Assembly (NCBI RefSeq): GCF_030409415.1
Contig: NZ_JAUFPW010000036.1
Coordinates: 310,001 to 374,000 of the forward strand
Reading direction: 5' to 3'
Source: Pedobacter aquatilis
GTDB taxonomy: Bacteria; Bacteroidota; Bacteroidia; Sphingobacteriales; Sphingobacteriaceae
DNA length: 64,000 nucleotides
Made by a program: the position numbers and the translations under genes. Below, piece after piece: positions 17,900 through 26,392 of this stretch. The stretch's first letter is position 1, and each line of letters starts with the position of its first letter. Below the pieces are notes generated by a model, which worked only from the letters and a program-made list of their open reading frames with translations, was not told where the DNA came from and did not search any database.

Positions 17900-17915
17900 A
17901 CCAAGCTTGTGCCAA
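17900..17915 (-). promoter_or_regulatory. Candidate sigma-54 (-24/-12) promoter of the ABC operon
   Basis: On the minus strand the sequence reads TTGGCACA, four bases, then TGGT. The -24 half matches the RpoN consensus TTGGCACR fully. The -12 half (consensus TTGC) matches only at T and G, with GT instead of GC, so it is weak. Position and context are right: it precedes the adaptor gene, next to a gene for a sigma-54-dependent activator, with an upstream dyad about 90 bp away. Confidence 0.4.
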
Positions 17916-17987
17916 AAGAAAGAATACAATTTAAAACACAATAAATCAGATACTTATAATTTTTTAAAAAATTACGATGTTCATTAT

Positions 17988-18023
17988 CGAACAGTTTATG
18001 TGCGGGAGCGGACAGTTTGAGTA
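17988..18023. promoter_or_regulatory. Candidate upstream activating site for the adjacent NtrC-type regulator
   Basis: Two features overlap here. An imperfect dyad TGTGCG-GGAG-CGGACA (17999-18014) has one mismatch between its arms. A direct repeat CGAACAGTTTATGTG / CGGACAGTTTGAGTA starts at 17988 and 18009, exactly 21 bp apart (two helical turns). The centre lies about 115 bp upstream of the transcription start predicted from the candidate sigma-54 promoter, a usual enhancer distance. Confidence 0.45.
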
Positions 18024-18055
18024 AATTTACCCCGGATAAAAATCAATTAATAAGT

Positions 18056-18121
18056 CGTCATTGCGAGGCACGAAGCAATCTCTCTTCCTAAAAAAAGATT
18101 GCTTCGTACCTCGCAATGACG
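18056..18121. repeat. Dispersed palindrome, GTCATTGCGAGG family (copy 1, complete)
   Basis: Inverted repeat with 25-nt arms (18056-18080 and 18097-18121) differing at one position. The arms begin CGTCATTGCGAGG and continue into CACGAAGCAATC; the 16-nt centre is AT-rich. Related copies lie at 35764-35825 and 56341-56418, with half copies at 21064-21080 and 26303-26325. It behaves like a REP/BIME-type element, found only between genes. Confidence 0.85.
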
Positions 18122-18174
18122 GAAAATAGCTAAACATTGATAACCACATCTTTTAACAACTTATAATAAAAATT

Positions 18175-19545
18175 ATGCTTGACGCCACAGTCTTAATAAT
18201 CGACGATGATGATGACATCTTATTAAGTGCCCGTTTATTTCTGAAACAACAGGTAAAACAGGTTATCACCTGCAAATCGCCCAAAGAAATTAATGTGTTA
18301 TTAAGTAAAAACGAGGTAGATATTATTCTGCTTGATATGAATTACCAGAAAGGTGCAAGTGATGGCAGAGAGGGCTTATATTGGCTAGAGCACATTTTAT
18401 CAATCGATAAAGATTACGTTGTTATTTTAATGACAGCCTTTGGAAACGTAGAATTGGCAGTAAAAGCCATTAAAAAAGGCGCTACAGATTTCATCCTTAA
18501 ACCTTGGGAAAACGAGAAGCTTTTTGCTACGATTTCTGCAGCATCTAAACTAGGTGAATCGAATAGGAAAGTTAAAAAGTTAGAGAAAATACATACTTCT
18601 TTACAAAAAGATTTGACTCGGGGCTTTGAACATATTGTTGGTGAAGCTGATGTTATTAAGAACCTTCAAAGTACATTACTAAAAGTTGCGCCAACAGATG
18701 CAAATGTTTTAATATTGGGCGAAAATGGTACTGGAAAACAAGTTTTTGCTTATGAAATACATGGAAAATCGCAGCGCAAAAATCAAGTTTTTATGCATGT
18801 AGATTTAGGCTCACTTAATGAAAATTTATTTGAAAGCGAACTATTTGGCTACGCAAAAGGTGCTTTTACCGATGCAAAAGAAGATAAACCAGGCAGATTT
18901 GAACTGGCCGACGGTGGGACTATTTTTTTAGATGAAATTGGAAATTTAACCCTTCCGCTACAGGCAAAGTTGTTAAGTGTTTTACAGAATCGAACTGTAA
19001 CACGTTTAGGAGAAAGTAAAGAACGGAAAGTGAATGTTCGCTTAATAACGGCTACAAATATGCCGCTTAACGAAATGGTTTCTAAAAATACCTTCCGCCA
19101 GGATTTACTCTTTAGAATTAACACTGTAGAATTATTATTACCCGCTTTGCGCAAACGCGGAAATGATATTTTGCTTTTGGCTAATCATTTTATGCAGGTT
19201 TTCAGTTCCAAATATCATAAAGAATTGCGAAGTTTAGCTACACAAGCCAAAGATGTATTACTAAATTACAGCTGGCCCGGAAATGTTAGGGAGTTGCAAC
19301 ATGTATTAGAACGGGCGGTGATTATGAGCGATGGAAATGAAATTACTGAACAGGATTTGCAATTAAGTCCACAACGTTTTGCCCAGAATAATACTATCCC
19401 TGAAGAAATGGCTTTGGGCGACATGGAAAAATTGATGATACAAAAGGCCATAGATAAACACAAAGGAAACATATCTAAAGCTGCCGCAGAATTAGGTTTA
19501 ACCCGTGCAGCTTTATATAGAAGAATTGAGAAATTTGGGATTTGA
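18175..19545 (+). CDS. Sigma-54-dependent response regulator, NtrC family
   Basis: 456 residues. Receiver domain 1-120 with phospho-acceptor Asp54 (in ILLDMNY) and the conserved Lys109. AAA+ domain with Walker A GENGTGKQ (182-189), sigma-54 contact loop GAFTDA (229-234, instead of GAFTGA) and Walker B TIFLDEIG. A C-terminal Fis-type helix-turn-helix contains GNISKAAAELGLTRAALYRR. Encoded divergently from the ABC operon and 132 nt upstream of its likely kinase. It is expected to activate the ABC operon from the dyad in the shared spacer. The family is certain, the target is inferred. Confidence 0.95.
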   Translation: MLDATVLIIDDDDDILLSARLFLKQQVKQVITCKSPKEINVLLSKNEVDIILLDMNYQKGASDGREGLYWLEHILSIDKDYVVILMTAFGNVELAVKAIKKGATDFILKPWENEKLFATISAASKLGESNRKVKKLEKIHTSLQKDLTRGFEHIVGEADVIKNLQSTLLKVAPTDANVLILGENGTGKQVFAYEIHGKSQRKNQVFMHVDLGSLNENLFESELFGYAKGAFTDAKEDKPGRFELADGGTIFLDEIGNLTLPLQAKLLSVLQNRTVTRLGESKERKVNVRLITATNMPLNEMVSKNTFRQDLLFRINTVELLLPALRKRGNDILLLANHFMQVFSSKYHKELRSLATQAKDVLLNYSWPGNVRELQHVLERAVIMSDGNEITEQDLQLSPQRFAQNNTIPEEMALGDMEKLMIQKAIDKHKGNISKAAAELGLTRAALYRRIEKFGI

Positions 19546-19677
19546 GATTAAAGAGTAAGGAATAAAGAACAAAGATTAAAACCATAACGGATTAGAGATT
19601 TAAACTTTATTACAAAATATTTTTAGGCTTCATATCTTTATCTTTTCCTTATTTATTGCTCCTTACACCTTCAAAAC

Positions 19678-21036
19678 ATGTTTTATAAACGCTTTACTTT
19701 TCGTTTAATATTCAGATTGATAATTATTAATCTGCTGGGTTATTTGCTTTTCTATTTAATACGAAATACACAACTTTGGTTTACAATTATTGGAGTAAGC
19801 CTGATTCTGTTTGGCTCAATTATCTCGCTTTATTTCTATATTAATGAAATCAGATCAGACATTAAGCGTTTTATATTGGCCGTTAAAACTCTCGACCATA
19901 CTTTAAATTTCAAGAATAAAACTACAAAAGGAAGTTTCCCGGAATTATATGAATCCTTTGGAGAAATTTTGCAGGTACATAAGCAAATTCGACTGGAACA
20001 AGATGCCATGTTTCAATTGATAAAAACTATTTTAGAGCAGGTGCCTGTTGGTGTAATGGTGATTAACAATACCAAAACGGCCCAAGACAACGAAGAAATC
20101 GCTTTTTTCAATCAGGCAGCATCTAACCTTTTGGGTGTACCGGCTTATAAATACTGGCATCGGTTAAAGCAACATTTACCTGCTTTTTCTAAAGAGATTG
20201 AACAAATAGCAGATGGAGGGAAAAGGTTTTTGGAATTAAAAATTCTGGATAAACTGATACAGCTTTCTATGGAAGTGATTCCACTTAATCTTTATGGAAA
20301 AAACTACACAATTATCAGTTTCCAGAATATTAAAGATGAAATTGAGCAAAAGGAAACCGAAGCTTGGAATCGCTTAATCGGCGTTATTTCTCATGAAATT
20401 TTAAATTCTATTACGCCAATAAGTTCTTTATCTGATACCATTAACACCATGGTAACCGATAAGGAAAATTTGGATGTTGAAGAGATGGAAGATTTAAAAA
20501 CGGCTTTGCAAACTATTAAACGTCGCTCTGCCGGACTATTAGATTTTGTGAAAGATTACCGTTTAATAGCAGAATTGCCAACGCCAAACCTACAATTACA
20601 CACTATTGGCGAAATTTTGAAACACATAAAGGTACTTATGCAACCTTTCGCCAAAGTTAAAAATGTGGTTTTAGATGTAGAGCAAACTTCATCAAAAATT
20701 ACGGTTCAACTCGATTTAAAATTAATTGAGCAGGTATTGATTAACCTCATTACCAATAGTATTTATTCTGTAGAAGAAATTCCGAATCCACACATTTACG
20801 TAAATTACCGCTTAGAAAATACTAAACTCTATATTGATGTTAGTGATAATGGAAAAGGAATTGAACCCGATGATTTAGAAAAAATTTTTGTTCCATTTTA
20901 CACAACCCGAAAAAATGGTTCTGGAATTGGTTTAACCATTAGTCGTAATATTATGAAAATGCACCGAGGTAGTATTGAGGTGGTTTCATTACCTAATGAA
21001 AAAACTACTTTTTCTTTGTTATTTAATTATGTTTAA
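19678..21036 (+). CDS. Membrane sensor histidine kinase (partner of the NtrC-type regulator)
   Basis: 452 residues. Two N-terminal transmembrane helices (about 10-28 and 34-54) have almost no periplasmic loop, so it probably senses within the membrane or the cytosol. A PAS-like domain spans about 110-225. The HisKA H-box is GVISHEILNS (NtrB/DctB-like, His in SHE). The HATPase domain has N-box LINLITNSIYSVEE, G1 DNGKGI, F-box FVPFYTT and G2 GSGIGL. It follows the NtrC-type gene on the same strand and should phosphorylate it. Confidence 0.93.
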   Translation: MFYKRFTFRLIFRLIIINLLGYLLFYLIRNTQLWFTIIGVSLILFGSIISLYFYINEIRSDIKRFILAVKTLDHTLNFKNKTTKGSFPELYESFGEILQVHKQIRLEQDAMFQLIKTILEQVPVGVMVINNTKTAQDNEEIAFFNQAASNLLGVPAYKYWHRLKQHLPAFSKEIEQIADGGKRFLELKILDKLIQLSMEVIPLNLYGKNYTIISFQNIKDEIEQKETEAWNRLIGVISHEILNSITPISSLSDTINTMVTDKENLDVEEMEDLKTALQTIKRRSAGLLDFVKDYRLIAELPTPNLQLHTIGEILKHIKVLMQPFAKVKNVVLDVEQTSSKITVQLDLKLIEQVLINLITNSIYSVEEIPNPHIYVNYRLENTKLYIDVSDNGKGIEPDDLEKIFVPFYTTRKNGSGIGLTISRNIMKMHRGSIEVVSLPNEKTTFSLLFNYV

Positions 21037-21121
21037 GTGATTTTTTTGGAGTAACACCTTGGCCGTCATTGCGAGGTAGCGTGAATTTTAGGTTCCCCAA
21101 TCAAATTGTCTCCCTTGCCAT

Positions 21122-21144
21122 CATTCCCACGCAGGCGGGAATCC
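21122..21144. repeat. GC-rich short hairpin repeat (copy 1)
   Basis: ATTCCC-ACGCAGGC-GGGAAT forms a small hairpin. A variant with ACTCAGGC lies at 21211-21235. Both are more GC-rich than their surroundings and resemble the widely dispersed GGCGGGAATCC-type repeats. Confidence 0.6.
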
Positions 21145-21210
21145 TAAAGAAATAGCAAATGTATTAATATGCCCAAGTCAAGTTGAGCATGACGAAAGCC
21201 TAAAAAATGT

Positions 21211-21235
21211 CGTCATTCCCACTCAGGCGGGAAGC
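21211..21235. repeat. GC-rich short hairpin repeat (copy 2)
   Basis: CGTCATTCCC followed by ACTCAGGCGGGAAGC. Same structure as the copy 89 nt upstream, with one change in the loop and a changed 3' end that weakens the stem. Confidence 0.5.
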
Positions 21236-21296
21236 TTAAAACTCGACATGTTGCTCGGTAAAACTTTCAAAAGAACCACAAGTTTTTGTTTCATAA

Positions 21297-21349
21297 ACCT
21301 GATTGCAGCGAGCATGAAGCGCAGCGAAATAAAGCGGAAAGCAGGACTG
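21297..21349. repeat. CCTGATTG...CGGAAAGCAGG element (short copy)
   Basis: Starts ACCTGATTGCAGCGAG and ends CGGAAAGCAGGACTG. The end words (CCTGATT, AGCAGG) are partly complementary. A longer relative with the same two conserved ends is at 26111-26243. Function unknown. Confidence 0.45.
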
Positions 21350-21519
21350 ATTTAACCGAAGACAAAGAAACCTGATTTCCAAAAAATCCGTTCTTACATC
21401 ATCACCTTATTGCATTTTAATGGGATAGTGTTAAATCATTTGAATGTTTGTTTTAAAACAAAATTGAAACAAAAAACGTTTAATGCGCTTTTATTTATGT
21501 GGATACATTAAATACAAGC

Positions 21520-23709
21520 ATGAAGACAGTTATAATATCGAACAGACTACCCGTTAAAATCATTGAAAAAAATAACGAGTACACGTTTATTCCTAGCGAA
21601 GGTGGCTTGGCTACCGGCCTTGGCGACGTGTACAAAACAGGCAATTCTATTTGGGTTGGCTGGCCAGGAATTGAAGTTCCGGAGGAACGGCAAGAAGAGG
21701 TGATTCAGAAATTAGGTGAATTTAATCTATACCCTGTTTTTTTAACGCAGGAAGAAATTAATTTATATTACGAGGGGTTTTCTAACGAAGTTTTATGGCC
21801 AGTTTTTCACTACCTCGTTACCTACGCACATTACGAACAAAGCTATTGGGATTGCTATAAATCTGTTAATGAGAAATTTGCAAAAAGTGCGATGCAAGTG
21901 CTTAATAGGCAAGATAAAATATGGATTCAGGATTATCAGCTACTTTTATTACCGGGGATTCTGAGAGAAAAATTTCCAAATTCAACAATCGGTTTTTTCC
22001 AGCATATTCCTTTTCCATCATACGAAATTTTCAGATTAATTCCCTGGCGTGAAGAATTGCTTAACGGCTTAATTGGTGCAGATTTAATTGGCTTCCATAC
22101 CTATGATGATGTTCGCCATTTTATTAGTACGGCTACAAGATTGCTAACGGTAAACTCATCATCTAACGTACTAAACAGTAACGAAAGGCAAATTGTGATT
22201 GAAGCTTTCCCCATGGGCATTGATTATGAAAAATTTGCATCCCTTACCTCAACAGCAGAGGTGAAAAAGGAAATTGACTATTTTAGAAATGGAAAGGAAG
22301 ACATGAAAATTATTCTTTCTATTGATAGATTGGATTACAGTAAGGGCATTTTAGAACGATTAAAAGCGCTGGAATTACTGTTGCAAATGCATCCTGAATT
22401 TATTGGAAAACTGGAATTGTTCATGATTGTGGTACCATCTAGAGATAGTGTACCGCAATACAGCGATTTAAGGGATCAAATTGACCAATTTGTTGGAAAT
22501 TTGAATGCCAGATATCGCTCCATGGACTGGATTCCGGTAAATTATTTTTACCGCTCTTTTCCAATTGAAGTACTTTCCGCACTTTATTCATCTGCTGATG
22601 TTTGTCTGGTTACGCCAATGCGAGATGGAATGAATTTGGTAAGTAAAGAATATGTGGCTAGTAGAAACAATGAAGACGGTGTGCTGATTTTAAGTGAAAT
22701 GGCAGGTGCATCAAAAGAATTAACAGATGCTTTGGTCGTGAATCCGAACAACCTTGGCGATATTATGGAGGCAATTTTAACTGCCTTAAAAATGCCTCTA
22801 GAAGAACAACAGCAACGCATGAAAGCTATGCGAGCAACAGTAGAAAAATTTAATGTAAAACATTGGGTTAATAATTTTATTTTAAGACTTAACGAAGTGA
22901 AAGATTCACAAAAATCATTACAAACAAAACATGCGGTAAATTCGGTGAACGAAATTATTGCTTCACAATATGCAAATACAAGTAATCGGGTTTTGTTTCT
23001 CGATTACGATGGAACATTGGTAGATTTTACAGGAAACATTGATGATGCATCGCCTGATGATGAATTATACGATTTAATTGAAAATCTAACACTAGATACC
23101 AAGAATACTGTGGTAATTATTAGTGGAAGAAGAAATGAAACACTCGAAAATTGGTTTGGACATATGAAGGTTGATTTAATTGCAGAACATGGCGCATGGC
23201 AAAAAACTTATGGCGATAAATGGAATAGCTTGCCTTTACTAACAGACCAATGGAAAAGCGAAATCAGATCGCTTTTAGAAACCTATACAGATAGAACTCC
23301 TGGTTCTTTTATTGAAGAAAAAAGTTACTCTTTGGTTTGGCATTACCGAAAGGCAGAAGAAGGTTTAGGCGAATTGAGAGCAAACGAAATTGTGAGTCAC
23401 ATGAAAATTTTAGCTGCTGATAAGGGGTTGCAACTTATGCCCGGAAATAAAGTTATAGAATTTAAAAACATAGAAGTTAATAAGGGAAAAGCAGCACTGA
23501 ATTGGTTGTACGAAAAACATCCGGATTTTATAATCGCTCTTGGTGACGACCATACAGATGAGGATATTTTCAGGGCGTTACCAGAAGATGCAATTACCGT
23601 GAAGGTTGGCAACAACTTATCTGAAGCAAAATATTATTTAAATGATTTTAGAGAAGTTAGAAAACTGCTATGGAGTTTGGTTAAAGAAGAATTTGTTGAA
23701 AGAAAATAG
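21520..23709 (+). CDS. Bifunctional trehalose-6-phosphate synthase/phosphatase (OtsA-OtsB fusion)
   Basis: About 729 residues from the ATG at 21520. A GTG seven codons upstream (21499) is also possible, but MKTVIISNRLPVK matches where GT20 proteins begin. The GT20 synthase part (about 1-465) makes trehalose 6-phosphate from UDP- or GDP-glucose and glucose 6-phosphate (SEGGLATGLG and VGWPG motifs). The C-terminal HAD phosphatase (about 490-729) shows DYDGT (495-499) and GDDHTDED (675-682). The fused order releases trehalose in one polypeptide. It converges with a GH15 gene that may hydrolyse the product, next to glgC-glgA. Confidence 0.93.
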   Translation: MKTVIISNRLPVKIIEKNNEYTFIPSEGGLATGLGDVYKTGNSIWVGWPGIEVPEERQEEVIQKLGEFNLYPVFLTQEEINLYYEGFSNEVLWPVFHYLVTYAHYEQSYWDCYKSVNEKFAKSAMQVLNRQDKIWIQDYQLLLLPGILREKFPNSTIGFFQHIPFPSYEIFRLIPWREELLNGLIGADLIGFHTYDDVRHFISTATRLLTVNSSSNVLNSNERQIVIEAFPMGIDYEKFASLTSTAEVKKEIDYFRNGKEDMKIILSIDRLDYSKGILERLKALELLLQMHPEFIGKLELFMIVVPSRDSVPQYSDLRDQIDQFVGNLNARYRSMDWIPVNYFYRSFPIEVLSALYSSADVCLVTPMRDGMNLVSKEYVASRNNEDGVLILSEMAGASKELTDALVVNPNNLGDIMEAILTALKMPLEEQQQRMKAMRATVEKFNVKHWVNNFILRLNEVKDSQKSLQTKHAVNSVNEIIASQYANTSNRVLFLDYDGTLVDFTGNIDDASPDDELYDLIENLTLDTKNTVVIISGRRNETLENWFGHMKVDLIAEHGAWQKTYGDKWNSLPLLTDQWKSEIRSLLETYTDRTPGSFIEEKSYSLVWHYRKAEEGLGELRANEIVSHMKILAADKGLQLMPGNKVIEFKNIEVNKGKAALNWLYEKHPDFIIALGDDHTDEDIFRALPEDAITVKVGNNLSEAKYYLNDFREVRKLLWSLVKEEFVERK

Positions 23710-23853
23710 CTTTTATTGTTACACATTAAGCTTGATGAAGACTTTTACGCAAACACTTAGACAATTATAATGTGAAAACATTTATAAGTAATATAAAAAA
23801 ACTAATGCCAAGGTCTGTTTCTCAACAGAAGTTATCTTGAAAAAAAATCCTTC

Positions 23854-23906
23854 AGATTTAAGAAGATTTACGCAAATTTTAATCTGCATAAATCTTCTTA
23901 AAATCT
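23854..23906. repeat. Long inverted repeat between convergent genes (probable bidirectional terminator)
   Basis: Left arm 23854-23879 (AGATTTAAGAAGATTTACGC...) and right arm 23881-23906 pair over about 26 nt with a few mismatches, almost without a loop. It lies between the convergent otsAB and GH15 genes and could terminate both. Its AAGATTTACGCA core looks like a dispersed word rather than a unique terminator. Confidence 0.5.
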
Positions 23907-23918
23907 TCGGGGAATAAA

Positions 23919-25703
23919 TTATAAAAACACTGGCCTATCTAGTTTAATCGCAATGCGATAAGCAGCATTCATTAAACCAACATGGCTATACGCTTGTGGA
24001 AAATTACCCCACTGACTACCAGTTTTAGCATCTACATCTTCGCTAAAAAGCAACAAATGATTGCAATATTTAATGATATTTTCAAATTCCTTTATAGCTT
24101 CATCAATTCTGCCAACGCAAGCCAAAGCTTCAACATACCAAAAAGCACATATTAGGAAAGTAGTTTTTGGTTTACCAAAATCATCCGCGTGTAAATAGCG
24201 ATAGAATAATCCATCTTCAGTTTTCAATTCGTTTTCTAAAGCGATTAAATGATCTTTAGCTTTTTGAGATGCTGGGTCCAAATACCCCATCATAATGAGT
24301 TGCAAAGTACTCGCATCTAAATGATTGCTCCCGACTGCGTTAGTATAAACTTTTCTTTCCGGGTCGTAACAGGCTTCAATATGAGCCGATGCCTTATCGA
24401 TTAAAATCTGTGCTCTATTTTCAAAATCTTTACTTCCAATAGTTTTCGCCATTTTTAGAGCAGCTTGCGCACCTGCCCACTGAAATAAATTACTGTAGCA
24501 ATGCATATTTGCCATATTTCTAAACTCCCAGATACCGGCATCCTTTTCATCAATGGTTCTTTCAATTTTAGATAAAACGCTTTCAATCCATTTTACTGAG
24601 TCACTGCGTTCTGAAAAAACAAAACGATGATCAGTGTAAAGTGGTAACATAGATATTAAAACCTGACCGTAAATGTCATTTTGAATATGTTCATAAGCCT
24701 GATTCCCGATTCGAATGGGTTGTTCGCCCATATATCCTTCTAAATGATCTAAGGTTGTTTCAACAATTCCTCTTTCGCCAGCAATACCGTATAAAGGTTG
24801 GTAACGTTCGTCTTCGGCATGAGAAATATCTGATAGATAATTAAAATATTTTTCCATCTCCTCAAAATGACCGATGTGATTTAAAGATGTAAGCACATAA
24901 TGCGAATCTCTTAACCAACAATAGCGATAATCCCAGTTTCTTGTACTACCTGGAGATTCTGGTAAACTGGTTGTACTCGCTGCAATAAAAGCGCCTGTAT
25001 CTTCATATTGATGTATTTTTAAAACCAAAGCAGAACGAATTACGAACGGTTGATAAAATCCGGCAATTGAAGAGTGCTTAATCCATCGTCTCCAATAAGC
25101 AACCGTATCACGGAGAAAATTTTCGGCAGTAGTTACCACCGGAGCTTCCAAATTTTGTCCGTAAGTCATAATAAGGTATTTCGATTCGTTTAATACGAAC
25201 GCCTTTTCATCAATAATATAACTTAAAGAAACATTGGTACTTAAGCGTATATTCTCATCACAGCCTAAATAATCTATGTGATTGCTTCCGCGACTACGTT
25301 TCATTTTATCTTTCCCATAGTTGCAAACTGGTGTGCATTTTATGGTGATGCGAGGATTGCCCACTAGCGGTTCTATCTTTCTGATAAACATTAGCGGCTT
25401 GAAATATCTATCGTAAAGTTGAAAACGTGGTGCGAAATCTGTAATACGATATGTCCCATCATCGGCAGTAATTTCTGTCCTTAAAACATTGGTATTTTCA
25501 ATATAATATTGATTTGACGAAAATTCACCCTTTGGCAAAATTGAAAATTCACCCCCTTCTTTCTTGTCTAATAAACTTCCAAATACAAAGGAACTATCGA
25601 AACGTGGCCAGCAAAGCCAAGATATATCAGTGTTTTTGTTTACGTGTGCCATAAAAGCACAATTTCCAATTATTCCTGTTTGATACAGATGTTTTTCGGC
25701 CAT
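23919..25703 (-). CDS. Glycoside hydrolase family 15 protein (glucoamylase- or trehalase-like)
   Basis: 594 residues from the ATG at 25703 (MAEKHLYQTG); two codons upstream is only a TTG. An N-terminal beta-sandwich (about 1-220) precedes the (alpha/alpha)6 catalytic barrel. Typical GH15 segments are visible: NWDYRYCWLRDSHYVL, the acid region GIAGERGIVETTLDHLEGY, and the base region QWGNFPQAYSHVG near the C-terminus. No signal peptide, so it acts in the cytosol. GH15 includes glucoamylases, glucodextranases and trehalases. The neighbouring trehalose and glycogen genes make trehalose or an alpha-glucan the likely substrate, but the specificity cannot be read from the sequence. Confidence 0.88.
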   Translation of the reverse strand: MAEKHLYQTGIIGNCAFMAHVNKNTDISWLCWPRFDSSFVFGSLLDKKEGGEFSILPKGEFSSNQYYIENTNVLRTEITADDGTYRITDFAPRFQLYDRYFKPLMFIRKIEPLVGNPRITIKCTPVCNYGKDKMKRSRGSNHIDYLGCDENIRLSTNVSLSYIIDEKAFVLNESKYLIMTYGQNLEAPVVTTAENFLRDTVAYWRRWIKHSSIAGFYQPFVIRSALVLKIHQYEDTGAFIAASTTSLPESPGSTRNWDYRYCWLRDSHYVLTSLNHIGHFEEMEKYFNYLSDISHAEDERYQPLYGIAGERGIVETTLDHLEGYMGEQPIRIGNQAYEHIQNDIYGQVLISMLPLYTDHRFVFSERSDSVKWIESVLSKIERTIDEKDAGIWEFRNMANMHCYSNLFQWAGAQAALKMAKTIGSKDFENRAQILIDKASAHIEACYDPERKVYTNAVGSNHLDASTLQLIMMGYLDPASQKAKDHLIALENELKTEDGLFYRYLHADDFGKPKTTFLICAFWYVEALACVGRIDEAIKEFENIIKYCNHLLLFSEDVDAKTGSQWGNFPQAYSHVGLMNAAYRIAIKLDRPVFL

Positions 25704-26110
25704 GAGCAATTTTTTATATGTTTATGAACTAACAAGCCTATGCCGAAAATGTTGGCGGGAATGTGAAAAACCCTATTTAATAAAGTTAATTTGACCGTTT
25801 TGGTGTCTTTTCTAATGAAGTGAAGTTTGTTTATTTGTCTTAGCCAGACGGGCTTTTTTGACAACAAAAGAAACAAAATTGCCGGCTGAAAATTTTTGTA
25901 TTAAAGTTAGTGTTTCGGCTCTGACAGTGCTTGCCCAAAAATTTGTTGGGCCGGTTTAAAGTAAAACGAAGATTTGCTGCTTAGGCTTAGCTAGATGAAA
26001 ATAAAAAATTTTCATGCCCAAATTAATTATAGAATATTGAAATTGATATAAAAAATCATATTCAATAAGGTTACTTAACCGTTTTGCTGGGAACAAACTT
26101 TGTTAAATAA

Positions 26111-26243
26111 GCCTGATTGAAGTGGAAATATTTTTTGTTTGCAGCAACTTAGAATATCTGTTACACTGTAACCGATGAAAAGATTCTTCATAACTTGTAG
26201 TGTTAGAAGTTTACAAAAAAGATTGTAACGGAAAGCAGGGCTG
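26111..26243. repeat. CCTGATTG...CGGAAAGCAGG element (long copy)
   Basis: Begins GCCTGATTGAAGTGGAAATA and ends TAACGGAAAGCAGGGCTG. The ends (AGCCTGATT / AGCAGGGCT) can pair imperfectly, and A/T-rich arms with TTTTTTG and CAAAAAAG words lie inside. A shorter relative is at 21297-21349. It could be a dispersed structured element or a processed RNA; direction not known. Confidence 0.45.
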
Positions 26244-26302
26244 CATTCGGCAATGAAATACAGAAAGTTCACTTTCAAAAAACCTTTTAGTGTCTATTAA
26301 AA

Positions 26303-26325
26303 GATTGCTTCGTACTTCGCAATGG
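26303..26325. repeat. Half copy of the GTCATTGCGAGG palindrome
   Basis: GATTGCTTCGTACTTCGCAATG matches the right arm of the complete copies at 18056-18121 and 56341-56418. The left arm is absent, so it is a degraded or solo half element. Confidence 0.7.
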
Positions 26326-26340
26326 AGAATTGTAGGCCAA

Positions 26341-26372
26341 AAAAAACCAGTCCCGAATATCGAAACTGGTTT
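26341..26372 (-). terminator. Rho-independent terminator of glgA-glgC
   Basis: On the minus strand AAACCAGT and ACTGGTTT form a stem (extended inside by CGA/TCG pairs) followed by a run of eight T. It lies 21 nt past the glgC stop. Confidence 0.88.
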
Positions 26373-26392
26373 AATTAATGATAATAATTACT

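Larger units (their letters stand above)
21037..21519. other. Repeat-rich intergenic region before otsAB
   Basis: 483 nt with no credible gene. It holds a half copy of the GTCATTGCGAGG palindrome (21064-21080) and two copies of a GC-rich hairpin, CATTCCCACGCAGGCGGGAATCC-like at 21122-21144 and a variant at 21211-21235. It also holds a CCTGATTG ... CGGAAAGCAGGACTG element (21297-21349) related to 26111-26243. The last 100 nt are AT-rich and should contain the otsAB promoter, but no convincing TAnnTTTG box was found. Confidence 0.6.
25704..26340. other. Long intergenic region between GH15 and glgC genes
   Basis: About 640 nt with no supported gene; short frames here look random. Visible parts are an unclassified stretch around 25850-25960 with several GGGCCGG/CCGGC words, the CCTGATTG...CGGAAAGCAGG element at 26111-26243, and a half copy of the GTCATTGCGAGG palindrome at 26303-26325. 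The upstream side should carry the promoter of the GH15 gene. It might be a decayed mobile or RNA element. Confidence 0.5.

Noticed and set aside
26075..26278. 67-codon minus-strand frame in the GH15-glgC spacer
   Set aside because: It runs through a repeat-like element and has no recognisable domain, leader or codon-use support.
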